The position numbers were made by a program, and so were the translations under genes. Shown piece by piece: positions 15,433 through 23,763 of a stretch of 60,890 nucleotides of DNA. The DNA is taken from contig JAGOME010000016.1 in NCBI GenBank assembly GCA_017993715.1, forward strand, positions 1 to 60,890, written 5' to 3'. Source of the DNA: Phycicoccus sp. (GTDB lineage: Bacteria > Actinomycetota > Actinomycetes > Actinomycetales > Dermatophilaceae). The stretch's first letter is position 1, and every line of letters starts with the position of its first letter. Under the pieces are notes generated by a model. It saw only the letters and a list, made by a program, of their open reading frames with translations, was not told the origin of the DNA and did no database searches.

Positions 15433-17100
15433 TCAGCGCCGGCGGGACGTGCCGAAGATCGACCGGGTGATCTCTCGGCCGATGACCGTGCCAGCCGAGC
15501 GCAGCATCGAGCGGAAGGCGCTGCTCTTGACGACCTGCTCGACCAGGCCAGGGTCCTCCTTGGGGGCCCGCTGGGTCGTGCGGCTCGGGGTCCGAGCCTC
15601 CTTGCCAGCGCTCGTATCACGCGTGGCTTGGTCCTTGGCCGCCTGCTCCTTGGCAGCCTCCTCGGCAGCCAGCTCGGCTGCGGCCGCCCGGGCCTGGTCC
15701 AAGGCCTCCGCGGCCGAGACGCGCTCGATCGCGGTGCCGTACTGGGCGAGCAGCGGCGAGGAGGCGACGATGTGGTCGAGCAGCGCGTCGGGAGACGGAC
15801 CCATGAGCGACTCGGGCGCGCGCATCCGCGTCCAGGCCACCGGCGTCGGCGCTCCTCGCTCAGAGAGCACCGTGATGACTGCCTCGCCGATCCCCAGGGA
15901 GGTGAGCAGCTCCTCGAGGTCGTAGTCCGACGTCGGATAGGTGCGCACCGCAGCCTTGAGCGCCTTGGCATCCTCGGGGGTGAAGGCGCGCAGGGCGTGC
16001 TGGACGCGGTTACCGAGCTGGCCCAGCACATCGGAGGGCACGTCCTTGGGCGATTGGGTCACAAAGAAGATGCCGATGCCCTTGGACCGGATGAGCCGCA
16101 CGGTCTGCTGGATCGCGTCGAGGAAGTCCTTGCTCGCGTCGTTGAAGAGCAGGTGTGCCTCGTCGAAGAAGAAGACGAGTTTGGGCTTGTCGAGGTCGCC
16201 GACCTCGGGCAGGTCAGCGAAGAGGTCCGCCAGCAGCCACATGAGGAAGGTCGAGAACAGCTGGGGGCGGTCCTGGACGGCGGGGAGCTCCAGCACCGAC
16301 AACACCCCCTGGCCGTCCTCGGTCGTGCGCAGCAAATCACGGGAGTCGAACTCGGGCAGCCCGAAGAAGGCATCGGCGCCCTGATCCGCGAACGTGATGA
16401 GCTCACGCAGGATCACCCCAGCGGTCGCCGACGACAGCCCACCCAAGGACTTCAGATCGGCCTTGCCCGCCTCGCTGGTGAGGAACTGGACGACCGCGCG
16501 CAGGTCCTTGAGGTCATCGAGCCACAGCTGCTTGGAGTCGGCGTAGTGGAAGACCAGGCCGAGGCTGGACTCTTGGGTGGCGTTGAGCCCCAACACCTTG
16601 GACAACAGAACGGGACCGAACGAGGACACCGAGGCGCGGATCGGCACGCCCTTGCCCTGTCCGCCGAGTGAATAGAACTCGCAGCCGAATGCCGTGGGCG
16701 TCCAGGTCTCGCCGATGGCGGTCGCCCGGTCCTGGATCTTGTCGTTGGAGACGCCGGGTGAGGCCAAGCCCGACAGGTCGCCCTTGACGTCGGCGAGGAA
16801 GACCGGCACGCCCTGGCCCACGAGCTGCTCGGCCATCAGCTGCAGCGTCTTGGTCTTGCCGGTGCCAGTCGCGCCGGCGACGAGACCGTGCCGGTTCATG
16901 ACCGACAACGGAATCCGGACCTTGGCCTGCGGGTATGCCGTGCCGTCGACGACTGCAGCGCCGAACTCCAATGCCGGGGCGTCGAACGCGTAGCCGGCGG
17001 CGATCTGCTCGACCTGGGCGGGCACCGGCTCCGCGGGGGTCACCGGCACGAAGGCCGTCGGTGGGGCAGGCGGGTCGATCGGCGGCGGGGCTGTGTCACT
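15433..17100 (-). CDS. HerA-like helicase/ATPase (DUF853)
   Basis: 555 residues. Walker A GATGTGKTKT is near residue 75 and Walker B LVFFFDEAHLLF near 300, with a sensor-like FVTQSPKDVP after it. An Ala/Glu/Lys-rich coiled stretch at about 455-500 precedes a basic C terminus that ends GTSRRR. Proteins of this DUF853 group are predicted hexameric DNA-translocating or remodelling ATPases related to HerA; no dedicated nuclease (NurA) gene is adjacent. The GTG at 17100 (VSDTAPPP) matches the usual short N terminus; an ATG at 17133 is the alternative. It starts divergently from the gene at 17326 across 225 bases that contain one CGGCATTC and nothing else I recognise. Confidence 0.85.
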   Translation of the reverse strand, partial: SDTAPPPIDPPAPPTAFVPVTPAEPVPAQVEQIAAGYAFDAPALEFGAAVVDGTAYPQAKVRIPLSVMNRHGLVAGATGTGKTKTLQLMAEQLVGQGVPVFLADVKGDLSGLASPGVSNDKIQDRATAIGETWTPTAFGCEFYSLGGQGKGVPIRASVSSFGPVLLSKVLGLNATQESSLGLVFHYADSKQLWLDDLKDLRAVVQFLTSEAGKADLKSLGGLSSATAGVILRELITFADQGADAFFGLPEFDSRDLLRTTEDGQGVLSVLELPAVQDRPQLFSTFLMWLLADLFADLPEVGDLDKPKLVFFFDEAHLLFNDASKDFLDAIQQTVRLIRSKGIGIFFVTQSPKDVPSDVLGQLGNRVQHALRAFTPEDAKALKAAVRTYPTSDYDLEELLTSLGIGEAVITVLSERGAPTPVAWTRMRAPESLMGPSPDALLDHIVASSPLLAQYGTAIERVSAAEALDQARAAAAELAAEEAAKEQAAKDQATRDTSAGKEARTPSRTTQRAPKEDPGLVEQVVKSSAFRSMLRSAGTVIGREITRSIFGTSRRR

Positions 17101-17325
17101 CACGGGCCCAAATGTAGTGACCGGTCGCGACATTGGTGAGGGCGTGCTGCCGCGGACTCGTTGAGGCCGCCAAACCCGGCCGGTGCGAAGCGGCAGGCAC
17201 ACGGCATTCGAGGTCCGTCGTGATGAACCCATTGGGCGCGCCGCAGAACCCGGTCCAGATCACGGCCCAGCAACACTGCTCGCGTCTGCAGCCTGCTGTC
17301 CGACCCAGTGCCTAGAGTGGGGCGT

Positions 17326-17619
17326 GTGATCTTCAAGGCGGTCGGCGACTCGCGGCCCTACCCTGACCATGGGTATACCCACCGTCAGTGGTCCAACGTG
17401 CCGCCGCGCCTGGTCCGACTCGATGATCTGGTGACCACCAAGCGCGAGCTGGACTTGCAGCAATTGCTCGCCGAGGACTCGACCTTCTATGGCGACCTGT
17501 TCGCCCACGTCGTCGAGTGGCGCGGAGTGCTCTATCTCGAGGACGGTCTGCACCGGGCCCTGCGCGCTGCCCTGCACCAGCGCCCGACCTTGCACGCCAG
17601 GGTGCTCGTCCTGTCATGA
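17326..17619 (+). CDS. Small conserved actinobacterial protein (VapB-like annotation family)
   Basis: 97 residues, soluble. Homologues are often labelled 'VapB family antitoxin', but no PIN toxin lies nearby and the gene is instead paired with a LytR_C protein, as in many actinobacteria. Distinct features are the N terminus VIFKAVGDSRPYPDHGY, the block PPRLVRLDDL and EDSTFYGDLFAHVVEW. The GTG at 17326 is chosen for the family N terminus. It lies 16 bases before the LytR_C gene, so the two are probably cotranscribed with the CHAD gene. Function unknown; an antitoxin role is doubtful. Confidence 0.7.
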   Translation: MIFKAVGDSRPYPDHGYTHRQWSNVPPRLVRLDDLVTTKRELDLQQLLAEDSTFYGDLFAHVVEWRGVLYLEDGLHRALRAALHQRPTLHARVLVLS

Positions 17620-17635
17620 CCGGGGGGAGGGACCA

Positions 17636-18322
17636 GTGAGTGGCTGGCGCGGGGACGGCTGGGAAGACGCCCGGTCCGATACAGATCCCGATGCCTGGGC
17701 GCGGGCCTATCGGGAGGCGCGGGAACAGGAGTCCTGGGAGGCCCAGGAGATCGAGGACGCCGAGCTCCAAGCGCAGGCCGAGGAGACTGCCGAGCGGGAT
17801 CGGGTGCGCAGCCGACGGCGCCGGAGCCTCATCACCTTCCTCGTTGTCCTGCTCGTTCTCTTCCTCGGCTTTTGGTATGCGTACTCCTACATCCGCACCG
17901 ATCAGCCGACCGCGACACCGTCCCCGACGGCCTGTGTGCCCGCGGACACCGGCGCGGTCCGGCCGGCCGACGTCACGCTCAACGTGTACAACGCGACCGG
18001 GCGCTCGGGACTGGCAGCCTTGACCTCCGAAGAGGCGGTGACGCTGGGCTTCATCGCGGGCGCTGTCGCCAACGACCCGCTGGGCAAGACCATCGAGGGC
18101 CCGGCCGAGGTCCGCTATGGCCCCCAGGGCAAGCAGGCTGGCGCACTGGTGCTGGCGATCATCGGCGCCGGTGCCATCCCGGTGGAGGACACCCGCGAGG
18201 ACTCGACGGTCGATCTGGTCCTGGGGCAGACGTTCAATACGCTGGGTGCCGTGCCCTCCCCTGGTTTGCCTGTCTGTCCACCCGCGTCCCCATCGCCTTC
18301 GGCCTCCGCGTCGGCCTCATGA
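17636..18322 (+). CDS. LytR_C-domain membrane protein
   Basis: 228 residues. A charged, Glu/Arg-rich cytoplasmic N terminus (1-60) is followed by one transmembrane helix (about 63-83) and a Thr/Pro-rich linker. A LytR cell envelope-related C-terminal domain begins near 105 with VTLNVYNATGRSGLA and ends in a Ser/Ala/Pro tail. A type II membrane protein with the domain outside the membrane, presumably near the cell wall; it lacks the catalytic LCP domain. The GTG at 17636 has GGGGGGAGGG upstream. It overlaps the CHAD gene by four bases (ATGA), so translation is coupled. Confidence 0.82.
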   Translation: MSGWRGDGWEDARSDTDPDAWARAYREAREQESWEAQEIEDAELQAQAEETAERDRVRSRRRRSLITFLVVLLVLFLGFWYAYSYIRTDQPTATPSPTACVPADTGAVRPADVTLNVYNATGRSGLAALTSEEAVTLGFIAGAVANDPLGKTIEGPAEVRYGPQGKQAGALVLAIIGAGAIPVEDTREDSTVDLVLGQTFNTLGAVPSPGLPVCPPASPSPSASASAS

Positions 18323-19206
18323 GCGCTGAGATCACCACCGCGCCGCGGCGGGCGCAGGCGGTGGACCTCACCGGCTGCGACGGCGCCTCGGAGGCGTTCG
18401 TGCGGATTGTGCAAGAGTGCACGGAGCACTGGCAGGTCAATGAGGCCGCGGTCCTCGCGGGGCGCACCCCTGAGAATCTGCATCAGATGCGCGTGGGGAT
18501 CCGCAGGCTACGGTCGGCCTTCTCGCTGTTCCGGCCGGTCCTGAGCGCAGTCCCGGCCGCGGAGATCGTGGCTCATGGTCTGCGCGCGGCTGCCTTGCCC
18601 TTCGGGCGGGCGCGCGACCTCGACGTGCTCCTCTCCGGGCCGCTCGCCGCCGATCTGGACTCGGCCCAGCTCGATGGTCTGCGTACCGAGCGAGAGGCGG
18701 CCTACGACGAGGTCATCGCCATCCTGCGCTCGCCGGAGTGGGGGCAGGTGCGGGCGGACCTCGATGCGTTCGTGGAAGCCGCGCCCTGGGGGTTGGCCGC
18801 CGACCCGGCCCCGGACGTGCTCGCTGATGCCGCGCTCACCAAGCGGCGCCGGCGGGTCGTCAAGGGCGGCGCCGATCTGCGAGCCCTGACTTCTCACGCG
18901 CGGCACGAGGTGCGGATCGAGGCCAAGAAGCTGCGCTATGGCAGCGAGTTCTTCGCCAGTGTGTATGCCGACTCCGGCCTCGTTGTCGACAAGCCAAGCG
19001 GGACCGTCCTCACCGGCGGGTTTGCCTACGCCTATCTGGTCGAGCAGGTCACCGACTCCCTCGGCCAGCTCAATGACCATGCGACGGCCGGTGGGCTGCT
19101 CGCGACCGTGGGTGCCCAGGCGCCGTCCATCAGCGAGGACGCACTGCTCGGCGAGGCTCAGGACGCGATCACCCGCTTGGCTGCGACCCCGGCATTCTGG
19201 GTCTGA
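18319..19206 (+). CDS. CHAD-domain protein
   Basis: 295 residues forming one CHAD domain. The conserved histidine helix with HQMRVGIRRLRSA is near residue 55 and HEVRIEAKKLRYGSEFF near 197. CHAD domains bind inorganic polyphosphate through these basic helices; no CYTH triphosphatase partner is present here. The ATG overlaps the LytR_C stop by four bases. The last codons (ATPAFWV) contain a GAATGCCG motif in complement. Confidence 0.88.
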   Translation: MSAEITTAPRRAQAVDLTGCDGASEAFVRIVQECTEHWQVNEAAVLAGRTPENLHQMRVGIRRLRSAFSLFRPVLSAVPAAEIVAHGLRAAALPFGRARDLDVLLSGPLAADLDSAQLDGLRTEREAAYDEVIAILRSPEWGQVRADLDAFVEAAPWGLAADPAPDVLADAALTKRRRRVVKGGADLRALTSHARHEVRIEAKKLRYGSEFFASVYADSGLVVDKPSGTVLTGGFAYAYLVEQVTDSLGQLNDHATAGGLLATVGAQAPSISEDALLGEAQDAITRLAATPAFWV

Positions 19207-19233
19207 GGGTCGACGTCCCGGACCACGGCTGGG

Positions 19234-19899
19234 CTACCCGTCGGACGATCCGTCGGCGACGGCGGCATTCGGGATGGTCTGCTGCGCCGGGCCCACTCGC
19301 CGCTCTCGACGACGCCGCAGGTGCCAAGCGATGAGCGCGGCGATGACGGCGAGGGCGACGACCGCCGCGGCTCCCTCCCCGAGCCAGGTGGCGACCTGGC
19401 GGTAGCTGCGGCCGGCGAGGTACCCCGCGCTGACGACGAGGACGCCCCAGGTGATCCCTCCGATAGCGTTCCAGGGCAGGAATGTCCGGTAGGGCATCTT
19501 GGAGGCACCGGCCAGGGCGGGCATGACGGCTCGGAAGAAGGCCGTCCACCGACCAAGGAAGACGGCGGTCCCGCCGCGCTGGCGCAGGAAGGCGCGGGCG
19601 CGATCCAGTTGGGCCTGGCGTGAGCGCAGCAGGCGCATCCCGAAGATCCGGTCGCCGAAGTGGTGCCCGACCTCGTAGCCGACGCTGTCGCCGATGATCG
19701 CCATGAGGACGACGCCGCCAATCATGAGGGCGAGGCTCGTGTGGCCGAGGCTGGCGGAGACCCCGCCGAGGATGGCGAGGGTCTCAGCGGGGACGACGAA
19801 GCCGACGAAGAGGGCGTCCTCGACGAAGACGGCCCCGAACACCACGAGATAGATCAGCCAGCTGGGCTGGTCGAGGATCTGGGCGAGGAAGGCATCCAT
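19234..19899 (-). CDS. DedA-family (VTT domain) membrane protein
   Basis: 221 residues with four to five transmembrane helices. The DedA features are clear: GDSVGYEVGHHFG near 70, FLRQRGGTAVFLGRWTAFFR near 105-122 and the NAIGGITWG motif near 143. DedA proteins act as lipid scramblases or undecaprenyl-phosphate flippases or affect proton-motive-force homeostasis. Compared with family consensus the first conserved helix reads FVEDALFVGFVVPAE, where the glutamate-proline pair is kept. It converges on the CHAD gene with a 27-base gap. Confidence 0.88.
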   Translation of the reverse strand: MDAFLAQILDQPSWLIYLVVFGAVFVEDALFVGFVVPAETLAILGGVSASLGHTSLALMIGGVVLMAIIGDSVGYEVGHHFGDRIFGMRLLRSRQAQLDRARAFLRQRGGTAVFLGRWTAFFRAVMPALAGASKMPYRTFLPWNAIGGITWGVLVVSAGYLAGRSYRQVATWLGEGAAAVVALAVIAALIAWHLRRRRERRVGPAQQTIPNAAVADGSSDG

Positions 19900-20005
19900 G
19901 GCGCACCCCAGTGTGCCCGGCTTTGCTGACAGCTTCCGGAGTGTGAAGTCCGGTACGGCTGTGGAATGCCGCCCGCTCGATTTCGGGCGGCGGCGCCCCC
20001 TCTAG

Positions 20006-20011
20006 TAACCT
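20006..20011 (+). promoter_or_regulatory. -10 box of the tRNA-Ser-like RNA
   Basis: TAACCT sits seven bases before 20019, with GATTTCGGGC about 20 bases upstream. The spacing and sequence match the promoter region of the real tRNA-Ser at 6615. Confidence 0.5.
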
Positions 20012-20018
20012 CGTCGGC

Positions 20019-20103
20019 GGTGGCGTGGGGATGCCGGGAGAGGGAGCGGGTCGGGCGAGGAACGAGCCCGGGCAGCGACCTCGGCGTCCCACCGCCACCG
20101 CCA
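20019..20103 (+). ncRNA. RNA with tRNA-Ser ends but a non-tRNA core
   Basis: The 85-base unit starts GGTGGCGTG and ends TCCCACCGCCACCGCCA, which are the 5' and 3' ends expected of a serine tRNA (acceptor GGTGGCG/CGCCACC, discriminator G, encoded CCA). The interior has no D arm, no anticodon arm and no GTTCRAATC T loop. Instead the whole unit folds into one long hairpin: GTGGGGATGCCG pairs with CGGCGTCCCAC, and a second stem GGGC/GCCC lies inside. It has a tRNA-Ser-type promoter in front and a terminator that begins at the CCA end, like the true tRNA-Ser. It may be a degenerate or replaced tRNA-Ser gene, a distinct small RNA, or an assembly artefact. Confidence 0.5.
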
Positions 20104-20151
20104 AACGAAGCAGGACCCCGACACGTTGTTCGTCGGGGTCCTGCTTCGTTT
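20103..20151 (+). terminator. Strong terminator of the tRNA-Ser-like RNA
   Basis: A 20-bp perfect stem (20103-20122 with 20132-20151; core GAAGCAGGACCCC/GGGGTCCTGCTTC) with a nine-base loop, ending in GTTT. The next 100 bases to 20258 contain nothing I recognise. Confidence 0.88.
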
Positions 20152-20258
20152 ATCGAACGTCGCGGGATTTGGGAGGACGACCGAGCGCCAGCGAGGAAGG
20201 ACGGGTCCCACCGCCCCCGTTCCCTGCGTTGAAGAGCGCAGATGCGATCCTTGCGAGG

Positions 20259-20993
20259 TCAGGGCGAGAAGTCCGGAGGGTGAAGTGGGCAGAAGTTCGC
20301 AAACTCTGGATCGATGCCCGGGCGTGGGTACTTCACAACCTCGCCGAGCCGCTCGTAGAGCTGCCAAAGCGCATCTCGTGATTCGGTAACGCTCGATTCT
20401 TGCCAGGACTCACCGGGACGGAGAACGACGGCGTGGAAGGCCCCGTCGCGAGCCAGGGCATAGATCTCGTTGTTGTTGCCGTGCGGACCCAGGTTCACAA
20501 GACGTCGACGTTCACCATCGGAGAGCGGAGTGATCGCTATCGGGCCGGGGGGTAATGGGCGAGTCGTCAAGTAGTCCTCGCCCCTGTGGTTCGTGACCCA
20601 CCAGTCGATCTCCCTGCGGGAGAGGTAGAAGTAGTTGATGTTTCGCGACCGGAGAAAGGCGAAAGCCATCTCGAACACCTCGAAACTGCCCGGGGCGTCC
20701 GAGCCAAGGAGCGAATTGACTAAGCGCATGCCGCCATAGGTCGCCCAGCTGCCACGGGCTCTCGCTGCATGGCTCACCGCAGCGGTGAAGGCTGCCGGAT
20801 CTGCGATGGCTTCGCCGTAGTACTGAGGCTCCAACTGTCCCGCCCGTGCGGCTAGGGCGGGTGAGGCCTCTAGCGGGTTGATCTCGAACAACCCAAAGCT
20901 GTAGAGATCGTCGCTCAGAGCATTAGGTGCTCTGTGTGGCCCGCTCGATGTCACGCTAGAGCCACCTTTGAAGATCCGATCAAGAAAGCCCAT
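20259..20993 (-). CDS. Hypothetical protein
   Basis: 244 residues, no membrane segment. N terminus MGFLDRIFKGGSS is followed by a Ser/Pro-rich linker to about 35, then a globular part with SWATYGGMRLVNSLLG near 85 and NYFYLSRREIDWWVTNHRGEDYL near 125. It ends PLHPPDFSP. I do not recognise the family. It contains no GAATGCCG and lies directly behind a tRNA-like gene, a common site for acquired DNA, but no integrase is visible. It may be a recently acquired single gene. Confidence 0.6.
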   Translation of the reverse strand: MGFLDRIFKGGSSVTSSGPHRAPNALSDDLYSFGLFEINPLEASPALAARAGQLEPQYYGEAIADPAAFTAAVSHAARARGSWATYGGMRLVNSLLGSDAPGSFEVFEMAFAFLRSRNINYFYLSRREIDWWVTNHRGEDYLTTRPLPPGPIAITPLSDGERRRLVNLGPHGNNNEIYALARDGAFHAVVLRPGESWQESSVTESRDALWQLYERLGEVVKYPRPGIDPEFANFCPLHPPDFSP

Positions 20994-21193
20994 CGGTCGC
21001 GACCCATCCTCCCCTTGCCCTCGCCAGTAGTTCCCAACCTAGGTGCTGGAGCTGCCTCGGAGGACGCAATCGGGGAAAGCCGCGAGCCCGGATTCGACGA
21101 CTGCGCCGAGTGCCTCGCACGAGGTCAGCGAACGGAATGCACGACCGGGCGTTGGATCCGCCCCCAACCGAAAATCCGCGCGGGGGCGCAGGG

Positions 21194-21688
21194 TCAGCGG
21201 CGGGACTGAAAGAACGCGGCCAACACCGCCGCACACTCATCCGCCAGAACCCCGCCCACGACCTCGACCCGATGCAACGCCTTGCGATCGCGGGCCAAGT
21301 CCCACACCGATCCGCAGGCGCCGGCCTTGTCGTCCCACGCCCCGAACACCACGCGATCCACGCGCGCCTGCTGCGCAGCCCAGCAGCACATGGGGCAGGG
21401 CTCGAGGGTCGCGACCAGCGTGCACCCGTCCAGCCGCCATGACCCTGTCGCGGACGAGGCCGCTCGCAGCGCCACCACCTCCGCGTGCGCGAGCACATCC
21501 CTGTCAAGCTCGCGACGATTGAGTCCGGACCCGACGATCTCACCGCTCCGATCGACGATCAGCGCACCGACCGGGACATCTGAATGCCGTGCCGCCACGT
21601 CTGCCAGCTCCAGCGCGGTCCGCATCCACCCGGCATACGCCGGATCAACCGGCTTCAATGACGCACCCACGCGGTAAGTTTCGCCCAT
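21194..21688 (-). CDS. tadA: tRNA-specific adenosine deaminase
   Basis: 164 residues of the zinc-dependent nucleoside deaminase family. The zinc/catalytic site is visible as HAEVVAL near 75 and [11 protein letters not shown] near 105. TadA converts A34 to inosine in tRNA-Arg(ACG) and is essential in most bacteria. The start is ambiguous: the ATG at 21688 overlaps the divergent upp start codon by two bases and would leave no promoter room. A second ATG at 21625 gives 143 residues, enough for the fold, and is a strong alternative. Confidence 0.85.
   Translation of the reverse strand: MGETYRVGASLKPVDPAYAGWMRTALELADVAARHSDVPVGALIVDRSGEIVGSGLNRRELDRDVLAHAEVVALRAASSATGSWRLDGCTLVATLEPCPMCCWAAQQARVDRVVFGAWDDKAGACGSVWDLARDRKALHRVEVVGGVLADECAAVLAAFFQSRR
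21675..21680 (+). promoter_or_regulatory. -10 box for leaderless upp mRNA
   Basis: TAAGTT is separated by exactly six bases from the upp ATG at 21687, so transcription would begin at the A of the start codon. The same spacing is seen at the MFS gene at 54530. Confidence 0.45.
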
Positions 21689-22325
21689 GCGCGTCCTCGT
21701 CGCCGACCACCCGCTCATCGCCCACAAGCTGACCTACTTGCGCGATAAGCGGACCGACTCCCCCACGTTTCGACGTCTCGCCGAGGAGCTCATGACGCTC
21801 CTGGCCTATGAGGCAACCCGTGAGGTGCGCGTCGAGCCGTTCTCCATCGAGACGCCGGTCTCGCCGACGGTGGGCATCAAGCTGTCCAACCCCAAGCCTC
21901 TGGTCGTGCCCATCCTGCGGGCCGGGCTCGGCATGCTCGAGGGCATGGTGCGCCTGTTGCCCAGTGCCGAGGTCGGCTTCCTGGGCATGCAGCGTGACGA
22001 GGAGACCCTCGAGGTCACCACCTACGCCAACCGGCTCCCCGACGACCTATCCGGACGGCAGGTCTACGTCCTGGATCCCATGCTCGCCACCGGCGGCTCG
22101 ATGGCCGACGCGATCCGTTACCTCGCCGAGCGCGGTGCGGACGACATCACCGCCGTCACTCTCATCAGCGCCCCCGAGGGCATCGCCCATCTCCAGCAGG
22201 CCCTGGCGGATCTCGAACCCCCGATCACCCTGGTGACGGGCAATATTGATGAGCGCCTCAACGAGCGCGGCTACATCGTGCCCGGCCTGGGGGACGCCGG
22301 CGACCGGCTCTACGGCCTGGTCTGA
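21687..22325 (+). CDS. upp: Uracil phosphoribosyltransferase
   Basis: 212 residues, the normal length. PRPP-binding [14 protein letters not shown] is near residue 128, the flexible [13 protein letters not shown] near 75-87, and the uracil-binding C terminus [15 protein letters not shown]. It converts uracil and PRPP to UMP in pyrimidine salvage. No ribosome-binding site is visible and a -10 box lies seven bases before the ATG, which suggests a leaderless mRNA. The stop codon falls within the first unit of a small tandem repeat. Confidence 0.95.
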   Translation: MRVLVADHPLIAHKLTYLRDKRTDSPTFRRLAEELMTLLAYEATREVRVEPFSIETPVSPTVGIKLSNPKPLVVPILRAGLGMLEGMVRLLPSAEVGFLGMQRDEETLEVTTYANRLPDDLSGRQVYVLDPMLATGGSMADAIRYLAERGADDITAVTLISAPEGIAHLQQALADLEPPITLVTGNIDERLNERGYIVPGLGDAGDRLYGLV

Positions 22326-22360
22326 CGCGCTCGGTCTGACGCGCCCGGTCTGACGCGGTC
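22319..22360 (+). repeat. Three tandem 14-bp units across the upp stop codon
   Basis: GGTCTGACGCGCTC, GGTCTGACGCGCCC and GGTCTGACGCGGTC follow each other at 22319, 22333 and 22347. The first unit contains the upp stop. Likely slippage expansion; each copy carries an in-frame-type TGA. Confidence 0.75.
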
Positions 22361-22531
22361 CGCTGCGACACGGCATTCAGGATCGACAGCGCAGCCCTCG
22401 ACGGCCACACTGGCAGCCAGAGCGGCCGACACGCCAACACCCATCGGCCTGGCCTCAACCGTCACATCTGACACATGGGCCACAATGGGAACGGCGGTGT
22501 GCACCCGCCGACCACCAGACCAGGAGTTCCG

Positions 22532-22705
22532 ATGACCGCGCCACCCCTGAAGAAGACCCTGATGTGGCTGCTGCTCATCTTCGTCCTCTACGCGATCTTC
22601 ACCTCACCGACGTCGGCTGCTGCCATGTTCGGCAACGCGTGGGACATCATCGTCAACGGCGTCAACAACGTCTTCCGGTTCTTCGACGCCCTGATCAGCC
22701 GGTAA
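22532..22705 (+). CDS. Small single-pass membrane protein
   Basis: 57 residues: MTAPPLKKT, then a hydrophobic helix (about 10-30), then FGNAWDIIVNGVNNVFRFFDALISR, an amphipathic tail. The ATG at 22532 is preceded by AGGAG at good distance. Four bases separate it from the bPH gene, so the two are probably one transcription unit. Similar small proteins accompany bPH proteins in actinobacteria; function unknown. Confidence 0.75.
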   Translation: MTAPPLKKTLMWLLLIFVLYAIFTSPTSAAAMFGNAWDIIVNGVNNVFRFFDALISR

Positions 22706-22709
22706 ACGC

Positions 22710-23627
22710 ATGGCCCGGTCCGTGCTGCGGCAACGCATCGACCGAGACCTCGCCCGCTACCTCATCCGGGGCGAACGCCTCGTGCACCCTCCCGTGCGCC
22801 AGCACTGGGTGTCGCAGATCGTGCCCATTCTTGGTCTGATCGCTGCCCTGACGTTTGCGCTCTGGATCGATGTCACGGCGCCACCGTCAGACGGAGGGCG
22901 GGTGGCCAGCAACGGCGCCTGGTACGTCTTCTTGGCGGTGCTGGCCTGGTTCGGCTGGCGGATCTTCAACTGGCGCCACGACTGGTTCGTCGCCACCGAC
23001 AAACGGTTCCTGCTGTTCGAGGGCTTCATCCGCCGCCGCGTGTCGATGATGCCGCTGCTCAAGGTCACCGACCTCACCTTCGACCGCTCCGTCGTCGGCC
23101 GAGTCCTCGGCTACGGCGCCTTCCGCCTCGAGTCCGCCGGCCAGGAGCAGTCGCTATCCCACCTGAACTACCTACCCCACGCCGACCGGCTCTACCACGA
23201 CATCTGCACGGTCCTTTTCGGCACCGAGGCCGTGCCAGACGTGCGATGGGACGATCAGGACGGGGACGACGACGAGCCGTGGGACGCGAGCCCGCCGGGA
23301 CCCTCCCGTCCGCCAGGCGGCGCACGACCCGGACCACCGGGCGACGTGGACTCCTCGAATGCCGCCTCGCCCCGCCCGACGCGGACGGCGGCACCTCAGC
23401 ACCCGGCATTCGACGACGACCACGACGACTGGCGCCCGGGAGCGGACCGGTCCACGGATCTGCCCCATCAGGCGGAGTCGATCTATCGCAGCGCCGACCT
23501 GACCGACGACACGGACGAGATCCCGATCGTCCAGGCCCGCCGGATGCCGACGAGGCGGCGAGCGGGGCGCCGTCGACGGCCCACGGGTGAGTTGCCCCTC
23601 TATGTGCCGCCGGACTGGTCGCGCTGA
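22710..23627 (+). CDS. bPH_2 (YdbT-like PH domain) membrane protein
   Basis: 305 residues. Two transmembrane helices (about 35-50 and 68-85) are followed by the bacterial PH-like domain with DWFVATDKRFLLFEGFIRRR and MPLLKVTDLTFDRSVVGRVLGYG. A long, disordered Asp/Pro-rich C-terminal tail (from about 175) ends in a basic RRRAGRRRRP stretch. Probably sits in the inner membrane with the PH domain facing the cytoplasm. The tail contains two GAATGCCG motifs in opposite orientation (23357 and 23404). Confidence 0.8.
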   Translation: MARSVLRQRIDRDLARYLIRGERLVHPPVRQHWVSQIVPILGLIAALTFALWIDVTAPPSDGGRVASNGAWYVFLAVLAWFGWRIFNWRHDWFVATDKRFLLFEGFIRRRVSMMPLLKVTDLTFDRSVVGRVLGYGAFRLESAGQEQSLSHLNYLPHADRLYHDICTVLFGTEAVPDVRWDDQDGDDDEPWDASPPGPSRPPGGARPGPPGDVDSSNAASPRPTRTAAPQHPAFDDDHDDWRPGADRSTDLPHQAESIYRSADLTDDTDEIPIVQARRMPTRRRAGRRRRPTGELPLYVPPDWSR

Positions 23628-23763
23628 CCCGCTGAAGCGCGCGCTCGGTGCACACAACGTGGGGGTTCGCAGGGGAAAACAAGCCATGCGAACCCGCACC
23701 AAGGCGCATCAGGCGGGAAAGTTGGGGCAGCTGGGATTACGTGTGAGCGCAGCGCCGGCGGGG

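Noticed and set aside
17326-18322. VapBC toxin-antitoxin pair
   Set aside because: The partner has a transmembrane helix and a LytR_C domain and no PIN-domain residues.
20019-20103. Functional tRNA-Ser gene at 20.0 kb
   Set aside because: No anticodon arm and no GTTCRAATC T loop can be drawn despite the matching ends.
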